A DNA stretch of 64,000 nucleotides. It comes from Marinagarivorans algicola (lineage in GTDB: Bacteria > Pseudomonadota > Gammaproteobacteria > Pseudomonadales > Cellvibrionaceae). The notes under the pieces are model-generated. The model was not told the DNA's origin. It searched no databases and saw only the letters and a program-made list of their open reading frames with translations. This document shows positions 45,754 through 57,500 of this stretch, in pieces. A program made the position numbers and the translations under genes. Each line of letters starts with the position of its first letter. Position 1 is the stretch's first letter. The stretch is taken from assembly GCF_001292705.1 (NCBI RefSeq), contig NZ_LGAK01000011.1, positions 87,204-151,203 on the forward strand, read 5' to 3'.

Positions 45754-46203
45754 TTAGTGGGTAACCGCTGGCGCGACAGTGTGAATATACACTTTAAATT
45801 TTAAGGTGCGCCCAGCTAAAGGGTGGTTAAAATCGACTAATATCGTATCCTCTTTTAATTCTTTAATCACACCCGGTAATTCGGTATTCTGTGCATCCGA
45901 AAAAGAGAGCATCAGACCGACTTCCAGCGTCATATCTTTCGGGAAATCACTCATGGCGACTTCTTGAACATTATTAGGATTTGGCATACCAAAACCTTGC
46001 TCAGGGGTAATCAATAACTCTTTTTCGTCACCAGCACGTAAGCCGAACATCGCTTTTTCAAATCCTTCAAGTAAGTTGCCATCACCCACAACAAATGTCA
46101 CAGGTTCTTCACCGTGATTAGAATCCACAACAGTGCCATCTTCCAATGCTAGCGAAAAATTCAAGGTAACTTTAGTATTATCTGCAACCGCTAAATTAAT
46201 CAT
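45754..46203 (-). CDS. fkpB: FKBP-type peptidyl-prolyl isomerase FkpB/SlpA
   Basis: The 149-residue product has a start at ATG 46203 inside the end of lspA (eight-base overlap). KVTLNFSLALEDGTVVDSNHGEEPVTFVVGDGNLLEGFEKAMFGLRAGDEKELLI is the SlyD/SlpA-type FKBP fold, followed by the IF insert domain (about 70-130) that gives chaperone activity. Cytoplasmic. Co-transcribed with lspA and ispH. Confidence 0.94.
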   Translation of the reverse strand: MINLAVADNTKVTLNFSLALEDGTVVDSNHGEEPVTFVVGDGNLLEGFEKAMFGLRAGDEKELLITPEQGFGMPNPNNVQEVAMSDFPKDMTLEVGLMLSFSDAQNTELPGVIKELKEDTILVDFNHPLAGRTLKFKVYIHTVAPAVTH

Positions 46204-46756
46204 GACTGCCCTCAGTTTTTTGATTGTCGCTGGCTTTTGCCCCAGCACCAAAAATGGAATCCCATATTAATAAAGCTGCGCCACAAGAGATGCCACAATC
46301 GGCAATATTAAACGCGGGGAAGTGGCTGTTATTCCAATAAAAATCGATAAAGTCAACAACATAACCCAAGGTGACGCGATCGTAGAGGTTGCCTAATGCC
46401 CCACCCAAAATGAGGCAAACCCCTAAAGATTCTAACTTTTTAGTGGTGGCTATACGCGATAGCCACACAGTTAATACAATACTCATCACAGCCGCTATAC
46501 TCGCAAAAAACCAGCGCTGCCAACCACCGGCATCATACAAAAAACTAAAGGCTGCGCCATGATTATAGCGTAGCGTAAAGTTAAATAGCCCATCAATCAC
46601 AGGGTAGGTGGTACCTTCAATTTGCAATACCGCAACGGCATACACTTTAGTCCATAAATCAAGCCCTAATACAATCAAAGTAATACTTAAAAATATTGCT
46701 ATCGCGTTGGTACGCTGACTCATAAAGCTAAGATTAAGTGTTTCTTGATTAGGCAT
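46196..46756 (-). CDS. lspA: Lipoprotein signal peptidase
   Basis: The 186-residue product has four membrane segments. Catalytic aspartates are in [20 protein letters not shown] and [18 protein letters not shown]. LspA cleaves prolipoproteins after lipid attachment. [11 protein letters not shown] has two cysteines in a motif that usually reads FNIADSAI, a minor oddity. Overlaps ileS by eight bases and fkpB by eight. Confidence 0.96.
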   Translation of the reverse strand: MPNQETLNLSFMSQRTNAIAIFLSITLIVLGLDLWTKVYAVAVLQIEGTTYPVIDGLFNFTLRYNHGAAFSFLYDAGGWQRWFFASIAAVMSIVLTVWLSRIATTKKLESLGVCLILGGALGNLYDRVTLGYVVDFIDFYWNNSHFPAFNIADCGISCGAALLIWDSIFGAGAKASDNQKTEGSHD

Positions 46757-49553
46757 AACGTCGCACCTCTCCGTCGGTTGTAATGTTAGTCACGCAGCGG
46801 GTGCATAATTCGGGGTGCTCAGCATGCTGCCCAATCGTATCGCTATGGTGCCAGCAGCGAACACATTTATTGGTCGTTGTTTTAGTCACCTGAATACTTA
46901 AACCATCGAGCTGTGTCGCTTCTGCTTTCGCCTCTGCCGCTTGCGCTTTAGTGGCTAAAGTCACTTTAGACACCATCAATACAAAACGAAGCTCATCGTC
47001 TAATGACGATAAAACATCGCGCAACTGATCGCCACAATAGAGCACAACATCAGCCTCTAATGACTTGCCTACCTCACCATCGCTGCGCTTTTGCTCAAGC
47101 ACTTTATTGAGCTCACCTTTCACTTCAGCCAATAAATCTACAACCTCGGGCTTTAGTGCCCGCGCGCTGCAATCGGGTAATGCGTACCATGTTTCGGCAA
47201 ATATCGGTAACTCACTCGCACCTGGCATTGCTTGCCAAATTTCATCGGCGGTATAAGACATAATAGGAGCAATCCAGCGCACCAACGCTTGAATAATATG
47301 GTATTGCGCTGTTTGTGCAGAACGGCGTGCTACGCTTTTGGTGGGTGTTGTATAAACGCGGTCTTTAGTAATATCTAAATAGAACCCACCCAAATCCACA
47401 ATACAAAAGTTGTGAAGTTTTTGATAAATTTGATGCAATTCATAGGTTTCGTAATGCGCCAATATTTCTTGTTGTAACTGCGCGGTACGCTCAACAGCCC
47501 AAGCATCTAATGCCACTAACTCACCAGCGGGTAATAAGTCTTGCTCAGGGTTAAACTCACCTAAGTTAGCCATCAAATAACGTACCGTATTGCGAATGCG
47601 ACGATACGAATCGGCAGTACGTTTTAAAATGGTTTCTGATACGCTCATGTCCCCAGAAAAGTCAGTCGCCGATACCCACAAACGTAAAACATCAGCGCCC
47701 AAGTCATTAAAGACTGTTTGCGGTGACATCACATTGCCCAACGATTTAGACATTTTGTGGCCATTTTGATCGACTGCAAAGCCATGCGTTAACACTTGTT
47801 TATAAGGCGCCGAGCCATAAATAGCCATCGCCGTTTTTAACGATGACTGAAACCAACCGCGATGCTGATCAGAGCCTTCTAGGTATAAATCGGCTGGGTA
47901 GTGCAAGTTGTCTCGCTGCGACAATACCGATGAATGTGTCACACCCGAGTCAAACCACACATCGAGAGTATCAGTGACTTTTTCATACTGATCAACGTCA
48001 TCGCCTAATAGTACTTGAGCGTCTAGTTCAAACCACGCCTCTATACCGCCTTGCTCTACTTTTTGAGCCACCTGCTCAATTAAAGCTTCGGTATTAGGGT
48101 GTAAGTCACCGGTATTTTTATCAATGAATAAGGCAATTGGCACACCCCATGTACGTTGACGCGACACACACCAATCGGGACTCGACTCCAGCATGGCGCG
48201 AATACGCGTTTCACCCCAGCTCGGCAACCACTCCACGCCATCTACAGCATTTTTCACATCATTCAACAAACCGTTTGCCGTCATACTAATAAACCACTGC
48301 GGTGTTGCACGATAGATCAGTGGTGTTTTGGTACGCCAGCAGTGCGGGTAACTGTGTACCAGCTTTGCAGCATGAAACAAATGACCTCTTTGGCTGAGCG
48401 CATCGAGTATGGCCTCATCAACCTTGTATACATGTTGACCCGCAAATAGCTCAACATTTTCACGGTAAACACCATCACCACCGACAATATTGAGTGTACC
48501 GATATTGTATTTCTTACCAACATTAAAATCTTCTACACCATGATCAGGGGCTGTATGCACGCAGCCTGTGCCGGCATCGACAGTGACATGATCACCTAAG
48601 ATAATAGGCACTGTTTTACTGTAAATAGGATGTTGTAGCGCAAGGTTTTCTAAAACACTGCCTTTAAAAGTCGCGAGTACTTTAGGGTTTTCGAGCTCTC
48701 CGCGCTGACACACCCCCTCCATAAGTGCTTCAGCCACAACTATGGTGGCATCGCCAGCACTAATTAGTACATAGTCAAGCTCGGCATTTAAGCTCACAGC
48801 TTGGTTTGCCGGTAAAGTCCACGGGGTGGTTGTCCAAATAACAATGGCCGCATTGGCAGGTACCTGCTCAAATCCAATCCGCGCGGCAAAATCAGTAATA
48901 TCATCAATCGGAAATTTAACATCAATCGAATTAGAAGTTTTTTCGTGATACTCCACTTCAGCCTCAGCCAATGCCGAACCACCCACCACACTCCAATAAA
49001 CCGGTTTAAAACCTTTCACCAAATGCCCATTTTTAGCGATTTTGCCTAGGGCGCGAATAGTATCGGCTTCGGTTTTATAATCCATGGTTAAATAAGGTGT
49101 ATCCCATTCACCTAACACCCCCAAGCGCACAAAGTCCTCTTTTTGACCAGCAACTTGCTTGGCGGCGTATTCGCGACACTTTTTACGAAACACATTGTGC
49201 TCAACTTTTACGCCCGCTTTACCAATTTTTTTCTCGACATTATGTTCAATAGGTAAACCATGACAATCCCAGCCAGGCACATAGGGTGCATCAAAACCAC
49301 TCAACGTTTTTGATTTAATAATAATATCTTTTAATATTTTATTAACCGCATGTCCAATATGAATATTGCCGTTTGCATAAGGAGGGCCATCATGCAAAAT
49401 AAATTTTGGCGCACCATTGCGGGCCGTGCGAATCGCTTGATAAATATTCTCTTTTTGCCAGCGCTTTAACGTTTGCGGCTCGCGTTGAGCTAAGTTGGCT
49501 TTCATGGCAAAAGCCGTTTTAGGTAAATTGAGTGTGGCTTTGTAATCAGTCAT
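46749..49553 (-). CDS. ileS: Isoleucyl-tRNA synthetase
   Basis: The 934-residue class I synthetase has HIGH ([21 protein letters not shown]) near residue 60 and the KMSKS motif ([10 protein letters not shown]) near 605. It also has an editing domain ([17 protein letters not shown]) and a C-terminal zinc finger ([13 protein letters not shown] ... LCTRCVTNI). All of these are complete, so the protein is full-length. Next to lspA, as in most gammaproteobacteria. Confidence 0.98.
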   Translation of the reverse strand: MTDYKATLNLPKTAFAMKANLAQREPQTLKRWQKENIYQAIRTARNGAPKFILHDGPPYANGNIHIGHAVNKILKDIIIKSKTLSGFDAPYVPGWDCHGLPIEHNVEKKIGKAGVKVEHNVFRKKCREYAAKQVAGQKEDFVRLGVLGEWDTPYLTMDYKTEADTIRALGKIAKNGHLVKGFKPVYWSVVGGSALAEAEVEYHEKTSNSIDVKFPIDDITDFAARIGFEQVPANAAIVIWTTTPWTLPANQAVSLNAELDYVLISAGDATIVVAEALMEGVCQRGELENPKVLATFKGSVLENLALQHPIYSKTVPIILGDHVTVDAGTGCVHTAPDHGVEDFNVGKKYNIGTLNIVGGDGVYRENVELFAGQHVYKVDEAILDALSQRGHLFHAAKLVHSYPHCWRTKTPLIYRATPQWFISMTANGLLNDVKNAVDGVEWLPSWGETRIRAMLESSPDWCVSRQRTWGVPIALFIDKNTGDLHPNTEALIEQVAQKVEQGGIEAWFELDAQVLLGDDVDQYEKVTDTLDVWFDSGVTHSSVLSQRDNLHYPADLYLEGSDQHRGWFQSSLKTAMAIYGSAPYKQVLTHGFAVDQNGHKMSKSLGNVMSPQTVFNDLGADVLRLWVSATDFSGDMSVSETILKRTADSYRRIRNTVRYLMANLGEFNPEQDLLPAGELVALDAWAVERTAQLQQEILAHYETYELHQIYQKLHNFCIVDLGGFYLDITKDRVYTTPTKSVARRSAQTAQYHIIQALVRWIAPIMSYTADEIWQAMPGASELPIFAETWYALPDCSARALKPEVVDLLAEVKGELNKVLEQKRSDGEVGKSLEADVVLYCGDQLRDVLSSLDDELRFVLMVSKVTLATKAQAAEAKAEATQLDGLSIQVTKTTTNKCVRCWHHSDTIGQHAEHPELCTRCVTNITTDGEVRRYA

Positions 49554-49629
49554 GTCGCGTTTCTTAAGGTGAATGTCAATAAATAAAAATTAACCCAATG
49601 TTAATTTTATGGAAGTCGTTTTTGGCTAT

Positions 49630-50574
49630 CTAAATTGTTGGCGCATCAAAAAAACATTGAGCATTTGCGCAATCTTGCTGTATTTGTGCAACGAGCTGTT
49701 CGATGGAGTCGAATTTTTTCTCTGCGCGCAGCATCGCACAAAATTCCACCGAAATAAATTGGCCATAAAGGTTGCGGTGAAAATCAAAAATATGCACCTC
49801 AAGCATGGGTTTATGGATACCAGCAATCGTAGGTTTAATACCTACATTTGCGACACCGTTATAAACATGCCGGTCAAGAGTTACCTTAACAGCATACACC
49901 CCGCCCAATGCCGCATGGTAACGCCCCAAACCAATATTGGCGGTAGGCACACCAATAGTTCGACCGAGCTGATTACCGTAGATAACGCGCCCCGCAATAG
50001 TATAAGGTTTGCCGAGTAGTTCGTTTGCAGCCGTTAAGGCCTGTTCACTTAGCAATTGGCGAATGCGTGTACTACTGACTCGCTCACCGCCCATAATAAA
50101 GGTTTGGCTTTTAGACACACTAAAACCCAATGACTCACCAGCTTGCTGAAGTAAGTCAAAATCACCTTGCCGATCACACCCAAATCTAAAGTCATCGCCG
50201 ACTTCTAAGTGCCTCACATTGAGGCCCTCAACCAACACTTGGGCAATAAATGCTTCGGCACTTAAATTGCGAAGCTGGGCGTTAAAACGCAGACACACCA
50301 CGTAATTAATGCCCTCGGCAAATAAAGCCTGTACTTTTTCGCGTAGCCGCATCAGCCTTGGGCGCACAGATTGCTTGGCAAAGTACTCATGAGGTTGCGG
50401 CTCAAAAATAACAACCGCACTGGGGACATTCTGCGCTTTCGCCAAAGTAACAAGACGAGCAAGAATTTGCTGGTGTCCAAGATGCACCCCATCAAACGAG
50501 CCAATAGTGACCACACAGGCGCTACTGAGCTTGCGTAAACCGCTCAGTCCCGAAATAAATGCCTGCTGCTCCAT
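49630..50574 (-). CDS. ribF: Bifunctional riboflavin kinase / FAD synthetase
   Basis: The 314-residue product makes FMN and FAD. The N-terminal nucleotidyltransferase includes ACVVTIGSFDGVHLGHQQILARLV and the SSTRIRQLL motif. The C-terminal riboflavin kinase domain begins with GRVIYGNQLGRTIGVPTANI and ends with HIFDFHRNLYGQFISVEFCAMLRAEKKFDSIEQLVAQIQQDCANA. It lies upstream of ileS. murJ, common before ribF, is absent here. Confidence 0.96.
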   Translation of the reverse strand: MEQQAFISGLSGLRKLSSACVVTIGSFDGVHLGHQQILARLVTLAKAQNVPSAVVIFEPQPHEYFAKQSVRPRLMRLREKVQALFAEGINYVVCLRFNAQLRNLSAEAFIAQVLVEGLNVRHLEVGDDFRFGCDRQGDFDLLQQAGESLGFSVSKSQTFIMGGERVSSTRIRQLLSEQALTAANELLGKPYTIAGRVIYGNQLGRTIGVPTANIGLGRYHAALGGVYAVKVTLDRHVYNGVANVGIKPTIAGIHKPMLEVHIFDFHRNLYGQFISVEFCAMLRAEKKFDSIEQLVAQIQQDCANAQCFFDAPTI

Positions 50575-50713
50575 TATACTCGCCCTAAATCACTAAAATT
50601 GACGCGCGAGTATACACTAGAACAGCAGCTCGGTGCCCAACCAAACAGAACAAAACACACAATAAGTAAGCACTTGCAAACACATTATCATTAGCGAGTG
50701 GCGAATTAGGTCA

Positions 50714-51898
50714 CTAAAATAAATCAACCGAGGAAGAGGGAGGGCGAGGCGATTTGCTCGCACCAGCAAGCTCAGGGTGTTCATCAAGCGCATGAAGAGA
50801 GGTTTCCAGGCTCATTTCTAGACGCATAAAAATCTCGTCAACTTTCAGGCCTTCACTAAAAACATTATTAGTTGTACCAATAAGTCGCTCCACTACACCG
50901 TCAATAAAAGCCTCATCCGACTCAATTAATGCCAAGTGAGGCACGCGATCTTGCAGCATTGACGTCGATAGATCGACCTCATTCATAATACTTTGCATCA
51001 CATCTTGATAGCGTGCTTTAACGCAATTCATCACCGTATTAATGTCTTTACTGAGCTTGCGTAAACACTCCCGCTCTTCAATTAGCGTATGGCGATCTTC
51101 TAGTGAATGAATGCGAGCATTTAGCCCTTGCAGTAAATGAAAGGTGTTATCTTTGATGGCGCCATATTTATCAGCATCGTCAACGGGCATGTTCTTGATC
51201 AACAATGAAACACGATCATAATTGCAAATAGTGCGTGCACCAAAATCAATATAGCGATCAGTATTTTTAAGCTGATACAGCAATTGTGACTCTAGATCTT
51301 TGCTCATGCCGTGAGCTTCCATGTTTTTCACTCCCAAGCTACTGCGCATTTGCAAACTGCATTTTAAACCGTAGCGCTCAAGCGTCACAAAGAGCTGCTG
51401 ACCCAATTGATCTAGATTATCGCACTCATGCACCGCCAATAGAAATTGAATATTAGCCCCTAAATCGCTGTTATCAACCATCGCATTGCGAGCGGTTTCA
51501 GTGGCTAATTCTAAGCGATTATTGAGCTGCTCATTGGCAATGCGATGAAAGATACTTTTAGTGATCCGTGCACAGGCTTCATCTTTGTTAGTGGCGAGAT
51601 CAATAATATCATCGCAACCATTTTGATACGCTTCAAGTTTATCGGCTAGCGAGCACTGGTCGGCAATCACTATAACCGGCAAATCTAACTGCTTACCCAG
51701 AGCCAAGCCTGAGCTCGTACAAGTCATTAAGGAGTACGCTAGCGAGCTACAATCAATGACCACCGCGCGATAATCACCTGTTGTGAGTAAATCCTTTAAA
51801 TCATCAGTGCAGGCAACGCACTGTGCGTTAAAGAAATGCTGTATATACTCACCCATCACCGATAATTTTTCACTGCATAGTAATATCTGATAACTCAC
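50714..51898 (-). CDS. Degenerate response-regulator-like protein of unknown function
   Basis: The 394-residue product has an N-terminal receiver-like domain (about 1-115). YRAVVIDCSS keeps a possible phospho-acceptor Asp, but the N-terminal acidic pair is missing (LLCSEKL) and the conserved Lys is not evident. A long alpha-helical region (about 120-160), a GAF-like middle (FLLAVHECDNLDQLGQQLFVTLERYGLKCSLQMR) and a coiled coil (LNARIHSLEDRHTLIEERECLRKLSKDINTVMNCVKARY) follow. The tail is disordered. No output domain is recognised. Divergent from an HDOD gene, so a signalling role is plausible. Confidence 0.7.
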   Translation of the reverse strand: MSYQILLCSEKLSVMGEYIQHFFNAQCVACTDDLKDLLTTGDYRAVVIDCSSLAYSLMTCTSSGLALGKQLDLPVIVIADQCSLADKLEAYQNGCDDIIDLATNKDEACARITKSIFHRIANEQLNNRLELATETARNAMVDNSDLGANIQFLLAVHECDNLDQLGQQLFVTLERYGLKCSLQMRSSLGVKNMEAHGMSKDLESQLLYQLKNTDRYIDFGARTICNYDRVSLLIKNMPVDDADKYGAIKDNTFHLLQGLNARIHSLEDRHTLIEERECLRKLSKDINTVMNCVKARYQDVMQSIMNEVDLSTSMLQDRVPHLALIESDEAFIDGVVERLIGTTNNVFSEGLKVDEIFMRLEMSLETSLHALDEHPELAGASKSPRPPSSSVDLF

Positions 51899-52209
51899 TT
51901 TGACTCCCAGCCTACTGGCCTACATTACCAACACCCTACCTCTTAAACTAGCCAACATTAAGAGATCAGCAAATAATAATCGCTGTTTTTTTAAAGCCAC
52001 TTACCCAGTATTTTATCGCCCCTAGATTGGCAATAGTTTTTTGACTAATGGCGCAACCTTAACACCGGCGCTATAGCCAGTGCCATTTAACAGGCTTACT
52101 GTATCGCCGCCCAAGTAATGAACACGCTAATATAAAAACGAATAAAGGCAAAATCATCAAAAAGGTCTAACTTTATAGAAACACCGTTAACTTAACTAGC
52201 GAGCGCCCC
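51899..52209. other. Divergent promoter region
   Basis: No gene is visible between the two divergent signalling genes; it presumably holds both promoters, but no site is clear enough to name. Confidence 0.35.
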
Positions 52210-53070
52210 ATGAGCACACCCCCTAAGGAAGCCTCTTTTATTGATGTTATTGCCGAGCGCATTCAGCAAGACAATATCGAAGTCCCTATGCTGCCGGAAG
52301 TTGCTAATAAAGTGATGCGGCTCACCAATGACTCTGAGTCAGATGCTGGGGACTTAGCCACATTAATTCAAAGCGACCAGCCACTAGCCGGTCACGTAAT
52401 GCGCATTGCAAACTCAGCATTGTATTCACCCAATGCGACCTTAGTCTCTTTACAGCAGGCTATCACTCGGCTAGGCATGCGTGTCATTGCAGATATCGCC
52501 TTAGCAGCCTCGGTCAACAGTAAAATGTTCAATGTGCCAGGCTACGAAAAACACATTCAAATAGAGCTGCAGTTTTCATTAATGGCCGGCTTATGGGCCA
52601 AAGAAATCGCACGGGCTTGTCGGCGCAACGTAGAGGCGGCATTTTTAGCAGGGCTACTGCACGATATCGGGCGTCCTGTTGCCATCCAAGTTATTATAGA
52701 ATCGGCTAAAAAAGTGCAGCTAGATGTACCTCCCAATATGATGTTTGAGCTAGAGCAACACTTTCAACGCTCACTGGGTATTAGTGTGGTACACCAATGG
52801 GAGATGCCCAGCTTGGTCTGCGACGTTGTGACTTGGTTTGATGATTACGCTAATGCGGGCAAAAGCGCCGAGCAAACCATGATTGTAGTCGCGGGAGCCG
52901 AATTTGCTCGTCGCTTTTATAAAGATACGCCCCTTAATAAAAAAATTACACACGAGCAACTCATCAAATCACCGGTACTTGCCGACCTTAACCTGTACCC
53001 CGATGACATCGAAAAACTGATCCAAAAAGAAGAAGCGATAAACTCTGCCATGGAGGCGATGGGCCAATGA
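52210..53070 (+). CDS. HDOD-domain signalling protein
   Basis: The 286-residue product is an HDOD domain throughout (MLPEVANKVMRLTNDSESDAGDLATLIQSDQPLAGHVMRIANSALYSPNATLVSLQQAITRLGMRVIADIALAASV, then FLAGLLHDIGRPVAIQVI). This resembles an HD phosphohydrolase core with a partial HD motif (LHDIGR). HDOD proteins act in signalling and are usually not catalytic. Its stop overlaps the sthA start as ATGA. Confidence 0.9.
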   Translation: MSTPPKEASFIDVIAERIQQDNIEVPMLPEVANKVMRLTNDSESDAGDLATLIQSDQPLAGHVMRIANSALYSPNATLVSLQQAITRLGMRVIADIALAASVNSKMFNVPGYEKHIQIELQFSLMAGLWAKEIARACRRNVEAAFLAGLLHDIGRPVAIQVIIESAKKVQLDVPPNMMFELEQHFQRSLGISVVHQWEMPSLVCDVVTWFDDYANAGKSAEQTMIVVAGAEFARRFYKDTPLNKKITHEQLIKSPVLADLNLYPDDIEKLIQKEEAINSAMEAMGQ

Positions 53071-54491
53071 ACACATCAAGTACAACCGATCAAAATCACA
53101 TAAGTGATTACGATATGATTGTCATTGGTAGCGGGCCTGCAGGGCAAAAGGCTGCCATTCAAGCTGCAAAAATGGGCCGTAACGTTGCCCTTATCGAACG
53201 CAGCCGTGAGCTAGGTGGCTCGTGTGTGCACCGCGGCACCATTCCATCAAAAACCTTACGTGAAAACGCACTGCGTGTAAGGGCTATGCGACAAAGTGCT
53301 GAAATTGCTAATTTTGAACTCCCCGAAGACATTGAACTAGCCACCTTAATTAGCCGCTTAGGCGACGTACTTAATGCCCATGATGAATATATGCGTAGGC
53401 AAGTGGCACGTAATAATGTCGACCTTATTCACGGCCGTGCTAAATTTGAATCATCAACATGCATATCGGTCACCAATGTACGCGGGCAAATACAGCGCTA
53501 CGAATCTGAGCATATTGTCATTGCCACAGGCTCCGAGCCGCGCACCCCTGAGCATGTGGCCATTGACCATGAACATCTTTTTGATAGCGACTCTATTTTA
53601 TCGATGTTGTATTTGCCGCATAGTCTGGCGGTGCTAGGGGGCGGTGTTATTGCCAGTGAATATGCCTCTATCTTTCAGGCGCTAGGCGTTAAAGTGACTA
53701 TGATCGACCGCTACCCAAGGCCTTTAGGTTTTTTAGATGATGATTTAACCGATACCTTTATTGCCGGCTTTGAAGACATGGGCGGCACTTGGCTCGGTAA
53801 CCGCCAAGTCACCAAAGCTTATTGGGATGGCGCAGACTCTGTCATTACCGAGCTAGAAGACGGCACACACGTCAAAAGCGAAAAGCTATTATGCGCAGCA
53901 GGGCGTATTTCTAATGTCAAAGATCTATGTATTAGTAAGGCTGGGTTAAAAGTCAATGAACGCGGCCTAATTAGCGTTAATGCCGATTTGAAAACAGCTG
54001 TCCCCACCATTTATGCTGCTGGCGATATTATTGGCCCACCGTCTCTAGCATCTGCCTCAATGGAGCAAGGCCGGCGAGCGAGTTGTAATGCACTTAACAT
54101 CCCACTAGGTAACATGAACACTATGATTCCCTCCGGTATTTATTCTATTCCAGAGCTATCATCTATTGGGTTAAGCGAGGCACAAGCTAAAGCCAAACAC
54201 CCTAATTGCTTGGTCGGCAAGGCGCGCTTCGATGAAATTGCCCGCGGCCAAATATCAGGTATCCAAAACGGCTTATTAAAAATAGTTTGCGACCACCAAG
54301 GTAAAAAAATACTCGGCGTAATGATTGTCGGTGAAGGAGCTACAGAATTGATTCATATCGGTCAAATGGCCATGATTAATCACAGCGACATCGATATATT
54401 TGTCGATAATATTTTTAATTTCCCCACATTAGCAGAAGCTTATCGCGTGGCGGCTCTGAGCATTATTGGCCAGCGTTTGTGCCAAGCATAA
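53067..54491 (+). CDS. sthA: Soluble NAD(P) transhydrogenase
   Basis: The 474-residue flavoprotein exchanges electrons between NADPH and NAD. FAD motif YDMIVIGSGPAGQKAAIQAAKMG, NAD-binding SLAVLGGGVIASEYASIFQALGVKVTMID and the dimerisation domain are complete. The position of the lipoamide-dehydrogenase disulfide reads GGSCVHRGTIPSKTL: only one Cys, as in SthA, ruling out a disulfide reductase. It is translationally coupled to the HDOD gene, an unusual partner. Confidence 0.93.
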   Translation: MNTSSTTDQNHISDYDMIVIGSGPAGQKAAIQAAKMGRNVALIERSRELGGSCVHRGTIPSKTLRENALRVRAMRQSAEIANFELPEDIELATLISRLGDVLNAHDEYMRRQVARNNVDLIHGRAKFESSTCISVTNVRGQIQRYESEHIVIATGSEPRTPEHVAIDHEHLFDSDSILSMLYLPHSLAVLGGGVIASEYASIFQALGVKVTMIDRYPRPLGFLDDDLTDTFIAGFEDMGGTWLGNRQVTKAYWDGADSVITELEDGTHVKSEKLLCAAGRISNVKDLCISKAGLKVNERGLISVNADLKTAVPTIYAAGDIIGPPSLASASMEQGRRASCNALNIPLGNMNTMIPSGIYSIPELSSIGLSEAQAKAKHPNCLVGKARFDEIARGQISGIQNGLLKIVCDHQGKKILGVMIVGEGATELIHIGQMAMINHSDIDIFVDNIFNFPTLAEAYRVAALSIIGQRLCQA

Positions 54492-54534
54492 AGCGCACCT
54501 ATAACACCGTTATCGCTACCTAGCGATGAGTACT

Positions 54535-54570
54535 GATACTGGGTCAAGTACAGGGCTTTTACCCAGTATC
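54535..54570. terminator. Bidirectional terminator between sthA and yhdP
   Basis: GATACTGGGT (54535-54544) is perfectly inverted at 54561-54570, with a T-rich run after it on the plus strand. It serves sthA and abuts the yhdP stop. Confidence 0.75.
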
Positions 54571-57500
54571 TATTTTTCTTCAGTAGTAGTTTTCGTATGA
54601 TTAGGCTGTGCGCTATCTGTAGAACGTGACTTACTTTCAAAGATTTTATCCACGTCCATTTTAGGGTCATCCCAACTACCGGTTACGTTATAGCGTACAC
54701 TCGCAAAATCATTCACTTGCTCTTTAAATAACTTCCCGACCACATAAACACCCACGGCAGCTGGCAGCCCTGCCGTAAGCGCGGCGGCAACAGCTAAATT
54801 ACCCGCAATAGGTAAAGTAGCAACCAATTGACTGTTGATAGTTTGTGCCTTCAGGTTGATATCGCCAAACAATTGCAAGTCAGCCGATGTGGTATCTACT
54901 TTTAAAGGTGCCTCATGCGTCAAATGCACAGAGTCATTTCTAAAATTTAATTGCCCAGCGACCTTATCATAAGCCAAGCCTTCAGCACTTAAATCTGAAA
55001 AATCTAATCGTAAACGACGCACAAGTGTATCAAAATTGAGTAAGGCAATTAAATTCAAAAAGGCACTATCACCCTTGCCCTCTTCACTCATAAATTTACC
55101 TTTTGACAAATTAATATCAACGGTACCGGCCAGCGCATTCACATCTAATTGATCAGGATAACCCGGCCAGTTGACGCTAATATTGAATGACGCTTTTTGA
55201 CTCGTCATCATGCTAGGGTAGCCAAAATTATTCATGACATTACCTATATTAGCGGTGCGCACAACGCCGCTAAAGCTTGTTTCCCAAGCATCAACATCGC
55301 GCTTATAAAGCGCTAAGGTGGCACCTAAATTTTTTAAGCCACGTAAATTACCGCGAATGTTTTTAGCCAGTAAACCCTGATGTACAGGCCGATAATCAAA
55401 AGACACATGTCCCCAGCCCTCGCCCGCAATAGCAAGCTCATCAATTTTGACCTCCATCGGCTCTAAGTGCTCAAGTGCGACATCGGCCAGTACGCTCACC
55501 TTAGGCTCAGAGGCATCAAGCGGGTCATCGCTTTTGGGGAGGTGTAAATACTCAAAATGTAATTTTGAAGGATCTCCATTATTAAAGCGCTGATAATTGG
55601 CCACCGCGAGTGATGTCTCAATATCAAAATACCAAGAGCTGTCTAATTCTTTGCCCCACAGGGAGAGATCATGAATCACTACGTTATCAACGGCAGCCGT
55701 TTTTGCTTTAACCCCCATAGAAAATTTAGGCGTAGCAATGCTCGAGGCAGATACCGGCACCCCCTCAGCTAATGCTTGTTGCCCAGCACTCGAATTAGCC
55801 AACGCTAAAGTATCCAAATACTCCAATACAAACGTCGTCCAGGGCTTGATATCGATATGCGCTAGCTCACCATGCAAGCGCATGTCACCCGCAGAGGCTC
55901 GTGCACCCGTATTAATCCCCACATCAAGCCCCAGTAAACTGCCGCCTTGCATTAATAGCTCACTGTTGAGACCGTTGCTGGCTCTAATCCCAATACGACT
56001 TAATGACTGCCCCGCCGGTAAAGAGTAAAAAACATCCAGCCCCATTTTTTCATCAGCCGCCTTAGCGTAAGGTTTAGGGTAGGTCAAAGTAACGCCTTTC
56101 AGTTGTGTACTCGCCTGCAGTTCAATACCCTGTGTTGGATGGTCAAAGGGAAGCTTTAGCCAGCCTGCAACCTGTGTTTTACCTTGCATATAATTAAACA
56201 TCGGCCGCTTTAGCCAAGCATGTAAGTCTTGCGTGGTCATAGTCCCGTCAAAGTCCAGTCTCAATAAACGGCCTTGCTGATCTTTAAGGGTATTTAATGA
56301 CGCACTCACAGGCTGGCCCCATAAATGCGCTTGGATACGCTTAGCCGTTAAACCTTGTTGGGTGTGGTAACGAATATCACCACTGACCTGATCAAAGTGC
56401 AAACCAATATCCGATAGTGCAAATTTGCCATTTTGTAGTGTCGCCTGAATATCTTGCCAGCCGTCATTGAGGCCGCCTTCTAAAGGAATAAATAACTCCA
56501 CACTACCGGTATAAAGCCCGCTGGCATCAAACTGCGCCAATGCCTCACCCGCAACATCTTTAACCGGACTAGAGCGCAGCAAAGCGAGTGCATCCGCCGT
56601 ATCGCCACGTACATTACCTGTAATCGATAATGCCATTTTGTCTGTCGGTGTTTTGATCAGTTTCACTCGCCCAGCCGTTAATTGATTGCCCAGTAACTCC
56701 CCTTGATCAACCGCAACCACTAATGCCATATCATCAACGAGTAAAGAAGCGTTGGCATTTTTTAAAATCGGCCACGCAGGGTCAAAAGCTAGCTCCGCGC
56801 TATGAATTTTCATCCCTAATTGTAAGGTTCTTGGGCGCAACGGCTTAGGTAATAAAGAGCCACGGTAAATAAAACCACCGTCCGTTAAATCACCATCTTT
56901 AATACTTTGCCCTAACCATTGATACAAAGAGCTAGGAATTGTATAAGGTACGTAATTTTCGTGATAGCGCACAGCACTCTGGCGCATACCTACCACTAAG
57001 CACATCTCGGGCTCTTGATTGGCCATTTTTTTAAAGGGTAGCGATAGTGATAAATAACCCGCGCCATCACCACCCAAGCCTTTCAGATGTAGCAGCCCAG
57101 AGGTCACATAAACAATGGAGTCCTCTAAATTAACAAACCAAGCAATCTCACCCGAGGCCTGCGAAAAACTCAGCGGCTTTTTATACACAATCGGGTAATG
57201 CATCATAAAGCCGTCATTAGCGGCAATCACCATTCGCCCCTGAAACGCACTCGCCTCGACAAAACCCGTTGCATGACGCACTTGCGGCGCGCCTTGCCAA
57301 CTTTCGACTGCGGCATCAATCACGTTGGCTTGTAAATTAAAATAGCCCTCTTCTGGACGAGTAAGTGTCACGCCAATATTGCGCAATAAACCACCAGGTT
57401 GCAATAAACTCTGGAGTTTAGCAATAGTGTTATTAAGTTTTAACGTGCCGGCAACATGGCTCCAAGCCGTGACATCAAGCTCACGTATACTCAGCGATAC

